From Nocardioides scoriae (GTDB lineage: Bacteria; Actinomycetota; Actinomycetes; Propionibacteriales; Nocardioidaceae): a stretch of DNA of 64,000 nt. Location of the stretch: positions 3,782,001-3,846,000 of the forward strand of contig NZ_LT629757.1 in NCBI RefSeq assembly GCF_900104965.1, given 5' to 3'. Shown piece after piece: positions 7,392 through 15,632 of this stretch. The notes beneath the pieces are model-generated. The model was not told the origin of the DNA and ran no database searches. It saw only the letters and a program-made list of their open reading frames with translations. The first letter of the stretch is position 1. Each line of letters starts with the position of its first letter. A program made the position numbers and the translations under genes.

Positions 7392-8636
7392 ATGGCTCCC
7401 GACTCCACCCCCACCACCGTGACCCCCGGCACCGCCCCGGCCCCCGAGCCGGCGCCCGCCGACGCCGGCGCCTCGGCCCGCGCGGCCGACCCCGTCTTCG
7501 CGCTCCACGTCGGCGGCAAGATGGAGATCACCTCGCGGGTCGCGCTCGACGGTCCCGACGAGCTGTCGATGGCCTACACGCCCGGCGTGGCCCGGGTCTG
7601 CCAGGCCATCGCCGAGGACGCCGCCCTGGCCGACGACTACACCTGGGTGCCGAACACGGTCGCGATCGTCACCGACGGCACCGCGGTGCTGGGCCTGGGC
7701 GACATCGGACCCCGGGCCGCGATGCCCGTGATGGAGGGCAAGGCCGTGCTGTTCAAGCAGTTCGGGGGCGTGGACGGCGTCCCGATCTGCCTCGACACCG
7801 TCGACGTCGACGAGATCGTCGAGACCGTGGTGCGGATGGCGCCGAGCTTCGGCGGCATCAACCTCGAGGACATCTCCGCCCCCCGCTGCTTCGAGATCGA
7901 GGACCGGCTCAAGCAGCGCCTCTCGATCCCGGTCTTCCACGACGACCAGCACGGCACGGCCGTGGTGGTGCTGGCGGCGCTCGAGAACGCGCTGCGGCTG
8001 ACCGGTCGCCTGGCCGAGACCACCCGGGTGGTGGTCTCCGGGGCCGGCGCGGCCGGAGTCGCGGTCACCAAGATCCTGCTCGCCGCCGGCCTGTCCGACA
8101 TCGCCGTCACCGACCGCAAGGGCGTGCTGCACGGCGACCGCGAGGACCTCAACGACTCCAAGCGGGCGCTGGCCCAGCTGACGGCCGACCGCACCGGCCG
8201 CACCGGCGCGCTGGCCGACGTCATGGACGGTGCCGACGTCTTCATCGGCCTGTCGGGCGGCACGGTCCCCGAGGAGGTCGTCGCCACGATGGCCGCCGAC
8301 GCCATCGTCTTCGGCCTGGCCAACCCCACCCCGGAGGTCCACCCCGACGTCGCGCACCGCCACGCCCGGGTGGTGGCGACCGGCCGCTCGGACTTCCCCA
8401 ACCAGATCAACAACGTGCTGGCGTTCCCCGGCATCTTCCGCGGCGCCTTCGACGCGCGGGCCACCGCGATCACCGAGGGCATGAAGCTGGCCGCGGCCGA
8501 CGCGCTGGCGGCGCTGGTGGCCGACGAGGCCCGCGAGGACCTCGTCATCCCCTCGCCCTTCGACCCGCGCGTGGGTCCGGCCGTCGCCGCCGCGGTCGCC
8601 GCCGCGGCCCGGGCGGACGGGGTGGCGCGTCGGTGA
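7392..8636 (+). CDS. NAD(P)-dependent malic enzyme
   Basis: A 414-residue short-form malic enzyme that oxidatively decarboxylates L-malate to pyruvate and CO2, linking the TCA cycle to pyruvate. The N-terminal part has AYTPGVARVCQAI and VTDGTAVLGLGDIG; the metal-site segment is PVFHDDQHGTAVV; the Rossmann segment is VVSGAGAAGVAVTKILL; and the NQINNVLAFPG motif follows. A Pro/Ala-rich N-terminal extension of about 30 residues precedes the conserved part, so translation could begin slightly later. Cofactor preference cannot be decided by eye. Confidence 0.93.
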   Translation: MAPDSTPTTVTPGTAPAPEPAPADAGASARAADPVFALHVGGKMEITSRVALDGPDELSMAYTPGVARVCQAIAEDAALADDYTWVPNTVAIVTDGTAVLGLGDIGPRAAMPVMEGKAVLFKQFGGVDGVPICLDTVDVDEIVETVVRMAPSFGGINLEDISAPRCFEIEDRLKQRLSIPVFHDDQHGTAVVVLAALENALRLTGRLAETTRVVVSGAGAAGVAVTKILLAAGLSDIAVTDRKGVLHGDREDLNDSKRALAQLTADRTGRTGALADVMDGADVFIGLSGGTVPEEVVATMAADAIVFGLANPTPEVHPDVAHRHARVVATGRSDFPNQINNVLAFPGIFRGAFDARATAITEGMKLAAADALAALVADEAREDLVIPSPFDPRVGPAVAAAVAAAARADGVARR

Positions 8637-8644
8637 CCGGCCGC

Positions 8645-8650
8645 TAGGGT
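8645..8650 (+). promoter_or_regulatory. -10 box of the 8657 gene (leaderless)
   Basis: TAGGGT ends 6 nt before the ATG at 8657, in the 20-nt gap after the malic enzyme gene. The downstream MDR-SDR pair can therefore be transcribed independently. Confidence 0.5.
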
Positions 8651-8656
8651 CGGGCC

Positions 8657-9625
8657 ATGTTCGCCGTCTACGCCGAGTCCTTCTCCTCCGACGACCCGCT
8701 GTCCGGCCTGGTGGTCGGGGAGCGACCCGATCCCGAGGTCCCCGACGGGTGGACCACGGTCACCGTGAAGGCCGCCTCGCTCAACCACCACGACCTGTGG
8801 TCGCTGCGCGGCGTCGGCCTGCGCGAGGAGGCGCTGCCCATGATCCTGGGCTGCGACGCGGCCGGGGTCGACGAGGACGGCAACGACGTGGTCGTCCACG
8901 CCGTCATCAGCGACCCGTCGTGGAGCGGTGACGAGACCTTCGACCCGAAGCGGTCGCTGCTGAGCGAGCGCCACCAGGGCACCTTCGCCGACAAGGTCGC
9001 CGTGCCGCGGCGCAACGTGGTGCCCAAGCCGGCTTCGCTGTCGTTCGAGCAGGCCGCCTGCCTGCCGACCGCGTGGCTCACGGCCTACCGGATGCTCTTC
9101 ACCCAGGGCGGCTTCCGTGCCGGCGACACCGTGCTCGTCCAGGGCGCGGGCGGTGGCGTGGCCACCGCCGCGATCGTGCTCGCCCGGGCCGGTGGCCTGC
9201 GCGTGCTCGCCACCAGCCGCGACGAGGCCAAGCGGGCCAAGGCGCTCGAGCTCGGCGCCCACGAGGTCTTCGAGTCCGGCGCCCGGCTGCCCGTCAAGGT
9301 CGACGGCGTCATCGAGACCGTCGGCCGCGCCACGTGGTCGCACTCCATCCGCGCGCTGCGGCCCGGGGGCACCCTGGTCACCTCCGGCACCACCTCGGGC
9401 CCCCAGCTCGACGACGCCGAGCTGACCCGCATCTTCTTCCTTCAGCTGCGCGTCGTCGGCTCGACCATGGGCACCCGCACCGAGCTGGCCAGCCTGGTCT
9501 CGCTGCTCGACTCCACCGGCACGGTGCCGCTCGTCGACCGCGTGCTGCCCATGGAGCAGGCCGCCGACGGCTTCGCCGCCATGGCCGGCGGCGACCTGTT
9601 CGGCAAGGTCGTCTTCACCCGATGA
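8657..9625 (+). CDS. Zinc-binding-type (MDR) alcohol dehydrogenase/quinone oxidoreductase
   Basis: A 322-residue medium-chain dehydrogenase/reductase. The N-terminal GroES-like domain has SLNHHDLWSLRGVG and ILGCDAAGV. The Rossmann domain carries the nucleotide-binding loop VQGAGGGVATAAIVLARAGG. The structural-zinc cysteine cluster is absent, so it is probably a zinc-independent or single-zinc enoyl/quinone-type reductase; the substrate is unknown. Its stop overlaps the ATG of the SDR gene by 4 nt (ATGA), so the two reductases are translationally coupled. Confidence 0.85.
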   Translation: MFAVYAESFSSDDPLSGLVVGERPDPEVPDGWTTVTVKAASLNHHDLWSLRGVGLREEALPMILGCDAAGVDEDGNDVVVHAVISDPSWSGDETFDPKRSLLSERHQGTFADKVAVPRRNVVPKPASLSFEQAACLPTAWLTAYRMLFTQGGFRAGDTVLVQGAGGGVATAAIVLARAGGLRVLATSRDEAKRAKALELGAHEVFESGARLPVKVDGVIETVGRATWSHSIRALRPGGTLVTSGTTSGPQLDDAELTRIFFLQLRVVGSTMGTRTELASLVSLLDSTGTVPLVDRVLPMEQAADGFAAMAGGDLFGKVVFTR

Positions 9626-10329
9626 AGGCGGCCGAGGACCGGCGCACCCACCTGGTGACGGGCGCCGGCTCCGGGATCGGCGGCGCCGTCGCGCGGGTGC
9701 TCCTGGAGCGCGGCGACGAGCTGGTGCTGCTGGCCCGCGACGCCTCCCGGGCCGAGGACCTCGCCACCGACTTCCCGGGCGCCCGGACCCTGGTGGCCGA
9801 CCTCGCCGACGTGGCCTCGCTGGCCACGCTCGACCTGACCGGCCCTCTCGACTCGGTGGTGCACGCCGCCGGGGTGGTCGAGCTCGGTCCGGTCGGGCAC
9901 CTCTCCGCCGGTGCCTGGCGCTCCCAGCTCGACGTCAACCTGCTCGCCCCCGCCGAGCTCACCCGGGTGGCGCTGCCGGCCCTGCGCGCGGCCCGCGGCA
10001 CCGTGGTGTTCGTCAACTCCGGGGCCGGCCTGCGCGCCAACCCCGACTGGGCGGCGTACGCCGCGTCGAAGTTCGGCCTGCGGGCGCTCGCCGACGCGCT
10101 GCGCCAGGAGGAGGCCGCGCACGGCGTCCGGGTGACCACGGTCTACCCCGGCCGGACGGCGACGCCGATGCAGGAGCAGGTGCACGCCCAGGAGGGGCGC
10201 GACTACGACCCGTCCGCGTGGATCCAGCCCGCGACCGTGGCGGCGGCGGTCGTGCACGCGCTCGACCTGCCGGCCGACGCCACCATCCCCGACGTGACCG
10301 TCAGCCCCGGCCCGGCCGCATCGGGGTGA
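9622..10329 (+). CDS. Short-chain dehydrogenase/reductase
   Basis: A 235-residue classical SDR. The cofactor motif TGAGSGIG is at 13-20, catalytic Ser133 is in FVNSGAG, and Tyr146 and Lys150 are in YAASK. The NNAG motif is replaced by HAAG at 81-84, a common variant. It reduces or oxidises an unknown carbonyl or alcohol. It is coupled to the upstream MDR gene. Its last 29 nt overlap the 3' end of the convergent TetR gene. Confidence 0.88.
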   Translation: MKAAEDRRTHLVTGAGSGIGGAVARVLLERGDELVLLARDASRAEDLATDFPGARTLVADLADVASLATLDLTGPLDSVVHAAGVVELGPVGHLSAGAWRSQLDVNLLAPAELTRVALPALRAARGTVVFVNSGAGLRANPDWAAYAASKFGLRALADALRQEEAAHGVRVTTVYPGRTATPMQEQVHAQEGRDYDPSAWIQPATVAAAVVHALDLPADATIPDVTVSPGPAASG

Positions 10330-11029
10330 CCGCGGCGTGCCGGCGGCTCTCCTCGTGCTCGGAGGACCGCCAGCGCAGCGAGCCGACCAGCAGCATCCGC
10401 AGCTGCGTGCGGGCACGCTCGGCGATCACCTCCTCGGCGTCCGGACGGGCGCCGAGGATCGCCTCGGTCGTGCCCACCAGCAGCGTGACGATGAGGTTGG
10501 CCAGCACGCCGAGGTCCTCGGTCGACCAGAAGTCGGGGTCGGTGAGGCGGGCCAGGTCGGTGGCCAGCTCGCGCTCGACCAGCTCGATCTGGTGCAGGAT
10601 CGCCGAGCGCACCGCGGGCGGCCCGGCGCTGCGCTCGCGGGCGATGAAGGCGAAGTGGGCGCGCCGCGAGCGGCAGTGCTCGACCAGCACCGTGATCGAG
10701 CTGTCGATGATGTCGGTGTAGTCGGGGTCGGTGCGGCGCACGTCGCGCAGCATCGCGCGCAGCGAGGCGAACGAGTCCTCGACCAGCGCCAGCCCGAGGT
10801 CCTCGATCGAGGCGAAGTGGCGGTAGAACGCGGTCGGCACGATGCCGACCTCCTTGGCCACCTGCCGCAGCGAGAGGGCGACCAGGCTGCTGTCCTCGCA
10901 GAGCACCAGGGCGGCGTCCATGATGGCCCGGCGGGTGCGCTCCTTGCGCTCGCCGCGCGTCTGGGCGGGGACGTCCCTGCCCCCCGGGCGCGCGCTCCCC
11001 GAGACCGGAGCGGTGGCGGGCGGTTCCAT
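10301..11029 (-). CDS. TetR family transcriptional regulator
   Basis: A 242-residue repressor-type protein. An N-terminal helix-turn-helix at about 30-80 (TRRAIMDAALVLCEDSSL, LRQVAKEVGIVPTAFYRHF) is followed by an all-helical ligand domain. TetR proteins near desaturase genes often control fatty acid unsaturation, and a desaturase operon with a dyad in its leader lies 1.4 kb away, so this regulator is a candidate; that link is inference. The ATG at 11027-11029 lies 8 nt after TAGGCT, whose TAG is also the stop codon of the upstream amidohydrolase gene. Confidence 0.85.
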   Translation of the reverse strand: MEPPATAPVSGSARPGGRDVPAQTRGERKERTRRAIMDAALVLCEDSSLVALSLRQVAKEVGIVPTAFYRHFASIEDLGLALVEDSFASLRAMLRDVRRTDPDYTDIIDSSITVLVEHCRSRRAHFAFIARERSAGPPAVRSAILHQIELVERELATDLARLTDPDFWSTEDLGVLANLIVTLLVGTTEAILGARPDAEEVIAERARTQLRMLLVGSLRWRSSEHEESRRHAAVTPMRPGRG

Positions 11030-11037
11030 GGGCCAGC

Positions 11038-11043
11038 AGCCTA
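11038..11043 (-). promoter_or_regulatory. -10 box of the tetR gene, overlapping a stop codon
   Basis: Minus-strand TAGGCT lies 8 nt before the tetR ATG. Its TAG is the termination codon of the amidohydrolase gene (11041-11043). Confidence 0.45.
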
Positions 11044-12288
11044 CTCGTCCGGGGCGGCGGGCCGGACGTCGCGCGGGGGCATCCGGTCGTCGACCCGGCG
11101 TCCGTCGAGGTGCACCGAGCGCACCCGCTCGCGCAGGCCGGACACGTCGCCGGGGTCGCCGTCGACCACGACGAGGTCGGCCCGCGCGCCCGGCTCGAGC
11201 GTCCCGCGGTCCCGTCGTACGCCGAGCAGCTCGGCCGCCGACCCGGTCGTGGCGTGCAGCGCCGCGAGCGGGGACAGGCCCGCGTCGACCATGAGGCCGA
11301 GCTCCTCGAGGTTGGTGCCGTGGGGGCCGACGCCGCAGTCGGTGCCCATGGCGATCCGGACCCCGGCCTCGTGGGCGCGGCGGACGCTGTCGGCGTGGGC
11401 GAGCGACACGTCGTGCGCCTTGGCCACCACCGCGGCGGGCAGCGGCAGGCCGGCCTCCGCGGCGCGGATGACGGCCCGGGGGGCGTGCAGCGTGGGCACC
11501 AGCCAGGCGTCGCGCTCGAGCATCAGGTCGATGGCCTCGTCGTCGAGGAAGATGCCGTGCTCGATCGACCGGACGCCGTTGCGCACGGCCGCCTTGATGC
11601 CCTCCGCGCCCTGGGCGTGGGCCATCACGCTGATCCCGGCGGCCGTGGCCTCGGCCACCATGACGGCGATCTCGTCGTCGCGGAAGTGGGCGTGGCGGGG
11701 GTCGTCGTGGGGGGAGAGCACCCCGCCGGTCGTGGCCACCTTGATGACGTCGGCGCCGGCCCGGATGATCTCGCGGACCCGGCGCCGCACCTCGTCGGGA
11801 CCGTCGACGACACCGCTGGGGCGGCCGGGGTGCGGCACGAAGAACGGCACGTCGCCGCCGCACACGCCCCAGTCGTCGCCGTGGCCGCCGGTCTGGCTGA
11901 GCATGATGATCGACAGCTGCATCCGCGGCCCGGCGACCAGGCCGCGCTCGACCGCCGTCCGGATCCCGAGGTCGGCCCCGCCGGCGTCGCGCACCGTGGT
12001 GACGCCGGTCGCGAGGGTCGCCGCCAGGTTGGCGGCCGCGGCGTAGAACTGCAGGCTGAAGGGCGTCTCGATGATCTGCATGACGCTGGGGGCGTCGAGG
12101 GTCACGTGGACGTGGCAGTCGAAGAAGCCGGGGGAGACGAAGCCGCCCGTGCAGTCGACGACCTCGTCGCCGTCCAGGTCGGTGCCGACCTCCACGACGC
12201 GGCCGTCCTCGACGACCACGTCACCGGGGGCTGCCGGCGCGGTCGTCCCGTCGTACACCTGTCCGCCCGAGAAGAGGATGCGTGTCAC
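11041..12288 (-). CDS. Metal-dependent amidohydrolase (imidazolonepropionase/prolidase-like)
   Basis: A 415-residue amidohydrolase-superfamily enzyme. The N-terminal beta-sandwich precedes the TIM barrel with metal ligands His59 and His61 (FFDCHVHV). A likely carboxylated lysine lies in DVIKVATTGG, further histidines in VMAHAQG and SIEHGIF, and the catalytic aspartate in AMGTDCG. The C-terminal GARADLVVVDGDP motif closes the sandwich. Binuclear members of this type hydrolyse acyl-proline dipeptides or related amides; the exact substrate is not evident. The GTG at 12286-12288 follows TAGGGT by 7 nt. Confidence 0.85.
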   Translation of the reverse strand: MTRILFSGGQVYDGTTAPAAPGDVVVEDGRVVEVGTDLDGDEVVDCTGGFVSPGFFDCHVHVTLDAPSVMQIIETPFSLQFYAAAANLAATLATGVTTVRDAGGADLGIRTAVERGLVAGPRMQLSIIMLSQTGGHGDDWGVCGGDVPFFVPHPGRPSGVVDGPDEVRRRVREIIRAGADVIKVATTGGVLSPHDDPRHAHFRDDEIAVMVAEATAAGISVMAHAQGAEGIKAAVRNGVRSIEHGIFLDDEAIDLMLERDAWLVPTLHAPRAVIRAAEAGLPLPAAVVAKAHDVSLAHADSVRRAHEAGVRIAMGTDCGVGPHGTNLEELGLMVDAGLSPLAALHATTGSAAELLGVRRDRGTLEPGARADLVVVDGDPGDVSGLRERVRSVHLDGRRVDDRMPPRDVRPAAPDE

Positions 12289-12295
12289 CCGGTCG

Positions 12296-12301
12296 ACCCT
12301 A
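12296..12301 (-). promoter_or_regulatory. -10 box of the amidohydrolase gene (leaderless)
   Basis: Minus-strand TAGGGT is 7 nt from the GTG start at 12286-12288. Confidence 0.5.
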
Positions 12302-12392
12302 GCCCCACCGCGGCGGTGTGACGCTGCTCGCGCGTCCCGCTTGCGGGAGCCCGCCACACGGCGGTCGTGTCCGGCGTCACCCGTCGATCTCC

Positions 12393-12421
12393 TTGACCCT
12401 CCGGGAGCCACCCACCAGCAT
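12393..12421 (+). promoter_or_regulatory. Candidate promoter of the desaturase operon
   Basis: TTGACC (12393-12398) and CAGCAT (12416-12421) are separated by 17 nt. This places the transcription start near 12428 and leaves a leader of about 30 nt with AGAGGAGGAG before the ATG at 12459. Confidence 0.5.
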
Positions 12422-12424
12422 TGA

Positions 12425-12440
12425 GTGCACAGATGTTCAC
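12425..12440. promoter_or_regulatory. Candidate operator in the desaturase leader
   Basis: GTGCACA (12425-12431), spacer GA, TGTTCAC (12434-12440): a dyad with 6 of 7 matching positions, lying across the predicted start site. Binding here would block transcription. A TetR-type regulator is the obvious candidate, but the pairing is unproven. Confidence 0.4.
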
Positions 12441-12458
12441 CCAAGAGGAGGAGAACCC

Positions 12459-13550
12459 ATGGCACCGCTGACCGAACGCGTGCTCGGCTCCAAGATCCTC
12501 GGCGCGCTCACCTCGCCGCACGGGGTCGACCGCTACCTGGAGCTGGTGAACCCGATGTGGGCCGCCACCGAGGTCCGCGCCCGGGTCGTCGAGGTGGTCC
12601 GCGAGACCTCCGGCGAGCACCCGGTCGCCACCGTGCGGCTCCAGCCCACCCGCACCTGGCGCGGCCACCGCGCCGGCCAGTACGTCCAGGTCGGCATCGA
12701 GGTCCCCGGCGCCCGACGCACCACCCGCATCTTCTCCATCTCCTCGGCCGAGTCCGGCCCGGGGGAGGAGTTCACGATCACCGTGCGCGCCCACGCCGAG
12801 GGCCTGGTCAGCAAGTACCTCGTCCACGAGGCGCAGCCCGGCCTCACGGTCCACCTGAGCCAGGCGGAGGGCGAGTTCACCCTCCACGAGAGCCCGGCGA
12901 CGCCGAGCAACAACCACCTGCTCTACATCACCGGCGGCTCGGGCATCACGCCCGCGATGTCGCACGTGCGGACGCTGCTGCGCGACGGGTACGACGGCCG
13001 CGCCAACCGCAAGGTGACGTTCCTGCACTACGCCCGCAGCGCCGAGGACCAGATCTTCGCCGAGGAGCTGCAGCGCATCGCCTGGGGCGACAACCACGTC
13101 TCGGTGCACCTGCGCTACGGCGAGGACACCTTCACCGAGGCGGCGCTGCGCCGCCTGGTCCCCGACTTCGAGCGCACCGACACCTGGGCCTGCGGCCCGG
13201 CGCCGATGATGGAGCTGGTCTCCGCGGCGTACGACGGGTCCCCGCGGCTGCGGACCGAGTTCTTCAAGCTCGGTGCGCGCGGTGCCAGCGGGACCGCCGG
13301 GGGCGAGGTCGTCTTCGAGCGCTCCGGCGCCCAGGCCGCCAACACCGGCGACTCGATCCTCGAGCAGGCGGAGGCCGCCGGCCTCACCCCGGAGTTCGGC
13401 TGCCGGATGGGCATCTGCTTCTCCTGCACCGCCCGCAAGTGCGAGGGCACCGTGCGCAACGTGCTGACCGGCGAGGAGTCCTCGCTGCCCGACGAGGAGA
13501 TCCGCGTGTGCGTCTCCGCCCCCGTCGGCGACGTCGTCGTCGACCTCTGA
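12459..13550 (+). CDS. Ferredoxin reductase fused to 2Fe-2S ferredoxin, desaturase electron donor
   Basis: A 363-residue NAD(P)H-dependent electron-transfer protein. The FAD domain has RTTRIFSISS, the nucleotide domain ITGGSGITPAMSHVRTLL, and the C-terminal plant-type ferredoxin has Cys315, Cys320, Cys323 and Cys351. The pair matches the Rv3230c-DesA3 arrangement I recall from M. tuberculosis, where the reductase feeds electrons to the stearoyl-CoA desaturase. A strong AGAGGAGGAG site precedes the ATG. The desaturase gene follows 50 nt later. Confidence 0.93.
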   Translation: MAPLTERVLGSKILGALTSPHGVDRYLELVNPMWAATEVRARVVEVVRETSGEHPVATVRLQPTRTWRGHRAGQYVQVGIEVPGARRTTRIFSISSAESGPGEEFTITVRAHAEGLVSKYLVHEAQPGLTVHLSQAEGEFTLHESPATPSNNHLLYITGGSGITPAMSHVRTLLRDGYDGRANRKVTFLHYARSAEDQIFAEELQRIAWGDNHVSVHLRYGEDTFTEAALRRLVPDFERTDTWACGPAPMMELVSAAYDGSPRLRTEFFKLGARGASGTAGGEVVFERSGAQAANTGDSILEQAEAAGLTPEFGCRMGICFSCTARKCEGTVRNVLTGEESSLPDEEIRVCVSAPVGDVVVDL

Positions 13551-13600
13551 GCCACCCCGACCACCACACCCGCGACACCACGAGCGGAAGGACCAACGAC

Positions 13601-14719
13601 ATGACCCAGGACCGCACCCAGACCAGGGACAAGCTGACCCCCGAGCAGCTGGAGGCGTTCGGCGAGGAGCTCGACGCCATCCGCCAGCGCGTCATCGCCG
13701 ACCTCGGCGAGGAGGACGCGGCGTACATCCGCGGCATCGTGAAGAAGCAGCGCCAGTTCGAGGTCGCCGGCCGCGCGCTGATGTACCTCCCGCCGGCCTG
13801 GCCGCTCGCCGTGGCCTCGCTCTCGATCTCCAAGATCCTCGACAACATGGAGATCGGCCACAACGTGATGCACGGCCAGTACGACTGGATGGGCGACCCC
13901 GGCCTGTCCTCGCGGATGTACGAGTGGGACAACGTGTGCCCCAGCGAGCAGTGGAAGTACAGCCACAACTACATCCACCACACCTTCACCAACATCCTCG
14001 GCAAGGACCGCGACATCGGCTACGGGATCCTGCGCATGGACGAGGACCAGAAGTGGCACCCGTACTACCTCGGCAACCCGCTCTACGCGTTCCTGCTGAT
14101 GACGTTCTTCGAGTGGGGCGTGGCGATGCACGACCTCGAGGTGGAGAACATCGTCGCCGGCAAGCGCAAGATCTCCGAGAACAAGGCGCTGCACGCCGGG
14201 ATCATGAAGAAGGTCAAGAAGCAGGCGCTCAAGGACTACCTGCTGTTCCCGGCCCTGACCGGCCCGCTGTTCCCGCTGACGCTGGCGGGCAACGCGACGG
14301 CCAACCTGGTCCGCAACGTCTGGGCCTTCAACATCATCTTCTGCGGCCACTTCCCGGCCGGCGTGGCCACCTTCACCGAGGAGGAGTGCGAGGGCGAGTC
14401 GCGCGGGCACTGGTACTACCGCCAGCTCCTCGGCTCGGCCAACATCAGCGGCTCCAAGCTGATGCACCTGATGAGCGGCAACCTCTCGCACCAGATCGAG
14501 CACCACCTGTTCCCGGACATCCCGGCCCGGCGCTACCCGCAGATCGCCGAGGAGATCCGCGAGATCTGCGAGCGCTACGGCCTGGACTACAACACCGGGC
14601 CGCTGCACCGCCAGCTGGGCAGCGTGGCCAGGAAGATCTGCCGGATGGCGCTGCCGCCGCGGCGCGCGAAGCAGCAGCCCGAGCCCGACGCCGTGGTCGA
14701 CGCCCGGCTGGCGGCCTGA
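13601..14719 (+). CDS. desA3: Membrane acyl-CoA delta-9 desaturase, DesA3-like
   Basis: A 372-residue di-iron membrane desaturase that inserts a cis double bond in fatty acyl chains. The three histidine boxes are present: His87-x3-His91 (GHNVMHG), His122-x3-His126-His127 (HNYIHH) and His297-x3-His301-His302 (HQIEHHLFP). Hydrophobic spans lie near 63-80, 155-170, 215-240 and 245-262. With the upstream reductase it forms a complete electron-transfer/desaturation system acting at the cytoplasmic membrane. Delta-9 regiospecificity is inferred from the DesA3 resemblance. Confidence 0.92.
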   Translation: MTQDRTQTRDKLTPEQLEAFGEELDAIRQRVIADLGEEDAAYIRGIVKKQRQFEVAGRALMYLPPAWPLAVASLSISKILDNMEIGHNVMHGQYDWMGDPGLSSRMYEWDNVCPSEQWKYSHNYIHHTFTNILGKDRDIGYGILRMDEDQKWHPYYLGNPLYAFLLMTFFEWGVAMHDLEVENIVAGKRKISENKALHAGIMKKVKKQALKDYLLFPALTGPLFPLTLAGNATANLVRNVWAFNIIFCGHFPAGVATFTEEECEGESRGHWYYRQLLGSANISGSKLMHLMSGNLSHQIEHHLFPDIPARRYPQIAEEIREICERYGLDYNTGPLHRQLGSVARKICRMALPPRRAKQQPEPDAVVDARLAA

Positions 14720-14778
14720 GGTCCGAGCCGTGGGACCCTGGACGGGGCCTGCACGACGACCGGTGAGGAGTGGTCCAC

Positions 14779-14991
14779 GTGGCTGACGAGCTGAGCAAGG
14801 CGGAGATCCGCAAGGACGCGCTGCAGGACGGCGTGACCGCGGCCGCCCAGGCTGTCGGCCACGTGACCACGATCCTCACCGGCGCCGTCGGTGACGTCGC
14901 CCGCGCGCTGGGTGGCTTCGCGACCGAGATCTTCGAGATCCGCGACTCCGCGCGCCGGGCGCTCGAGGACGCGGACGGCCGGGGCGACTAG
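14779..14991 (+). CDS. Small helical protein, unknown function
   Basis: A 70-residue protein that I do not recognise. It is acidic and basic at the N-terminus (ADELSKAEIRKDALQDG), has a central small-residue amphipathic stretch (VGHVTTILTGAVGDVARALG) and a charged C-terminus (RDSARRALEDADGRGD), suggesting two helices. The GTG at 14779 is chosen because GAGGAG lies 8 nt upstream; another in-frame GTG lies at 14770. Its stop codon overlaps that of the convergent gene in the shared tetranucleotide CTAG (14988-14991). It may ride on the desaturase transcript. Confidence 0.6.
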   Translation: MADELSKAEIRKDALQDGVTAAAQAVGHVTTILTGAVGDVARALGGFATEIFEIRDSARRALEDADGRGD

Positions 14992-15626
14992 CGCCCGAAC
15001 CGCATCACGAAGTCCGTCGCCCGCAGCGACACCAGGGGCCGCTTGCCTGCCAGCCAGGCCAGCGGTCCCCGGTCGTCTCCCCAGCTGGGCGCGGGGTCGT
15101 GCGCGACCTCGCCGGCGGGCGGCCCCCAGGTGGCGCGCACCGGTGCCACCCGCGCGGTGCCCCGGACGGGCGTCACCACCAGCGTGCCGTCCTCGCGCAG
15201 CTGCTGGGTGCGGAAGCCGAACGGCACCCGGGGCCCGGCGACGCGGGGCGCGGTGAACCGCGCCGACGCCACCGGCGACGCCTCGGTGCGGACCGACCAC
15301 GAGGTCGCCCCGGGCGGGTGCTCCTGCTCGAGCTCGGCGAGCTCCTTGGGGATCGCCCACAGGTCGCGCCCGCCCGCCCGCGAGGCCGGCGAGTCGACCC
15401 AGATCTCGGTGACCTGGGCCCGACCGGCCGCCGCGCGGGCGACCAGCAGCTCGCCGTACACCAGCGGGCTGGGCGTCTCGTAGGAGACCAGCGCGACGCC
15501 GTACAGCCCCGCGGGCCGGTCCGGGCGCGCCGGGTCCTCGCCGCGTCGCACGCCGAACAGCGAGAGCCACAGCTGTCCGTGCAGCAGCCACGGACTCGCG
15601 GGGTACGCCGCGTGGTCACCCGTCAC
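14988..15626 (-). CDS. Acetoacetate decarboxylase-family protein
   Basis: A 212-residue protein of the ADC-like beta-cone fold. The sequence YETPSPLVYGELLVA leads to the family's lysine loop DLWAIPKELAELE, where Lys94 is in the position of the Schiff-base lysine of acetoacetate decarboxylase. Many actinobacterial homologues are of unknown specificity and may act on other beta-keto acids or be non-catalytic. The start is a GTG at 15624-15626, 6 nt after the stop of the secreted protein gene, so the two may form an operon. Confidence 0.7.
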   Translation of the reverse strand: MTGDHAAYPASPWLLHGQLWLSLFGVRRGEDPARPDRPAGLYGVALVSYETPSPLVYGELLVARAAAGRAQVTEIWVDSPASRAGGRDLWAIPKELAELEQEHPPGATSWSVRTEASPVASARFTAPRVAGPRVPFGFRTQQLREDGTLVVTPVRGTARVAPVRATWGPPAGEVAHDPAPSWGDDRGPLAWLAGKRPLVSLRATDFVMRFGR

Positions 15627-15632
15627 GGGGGC

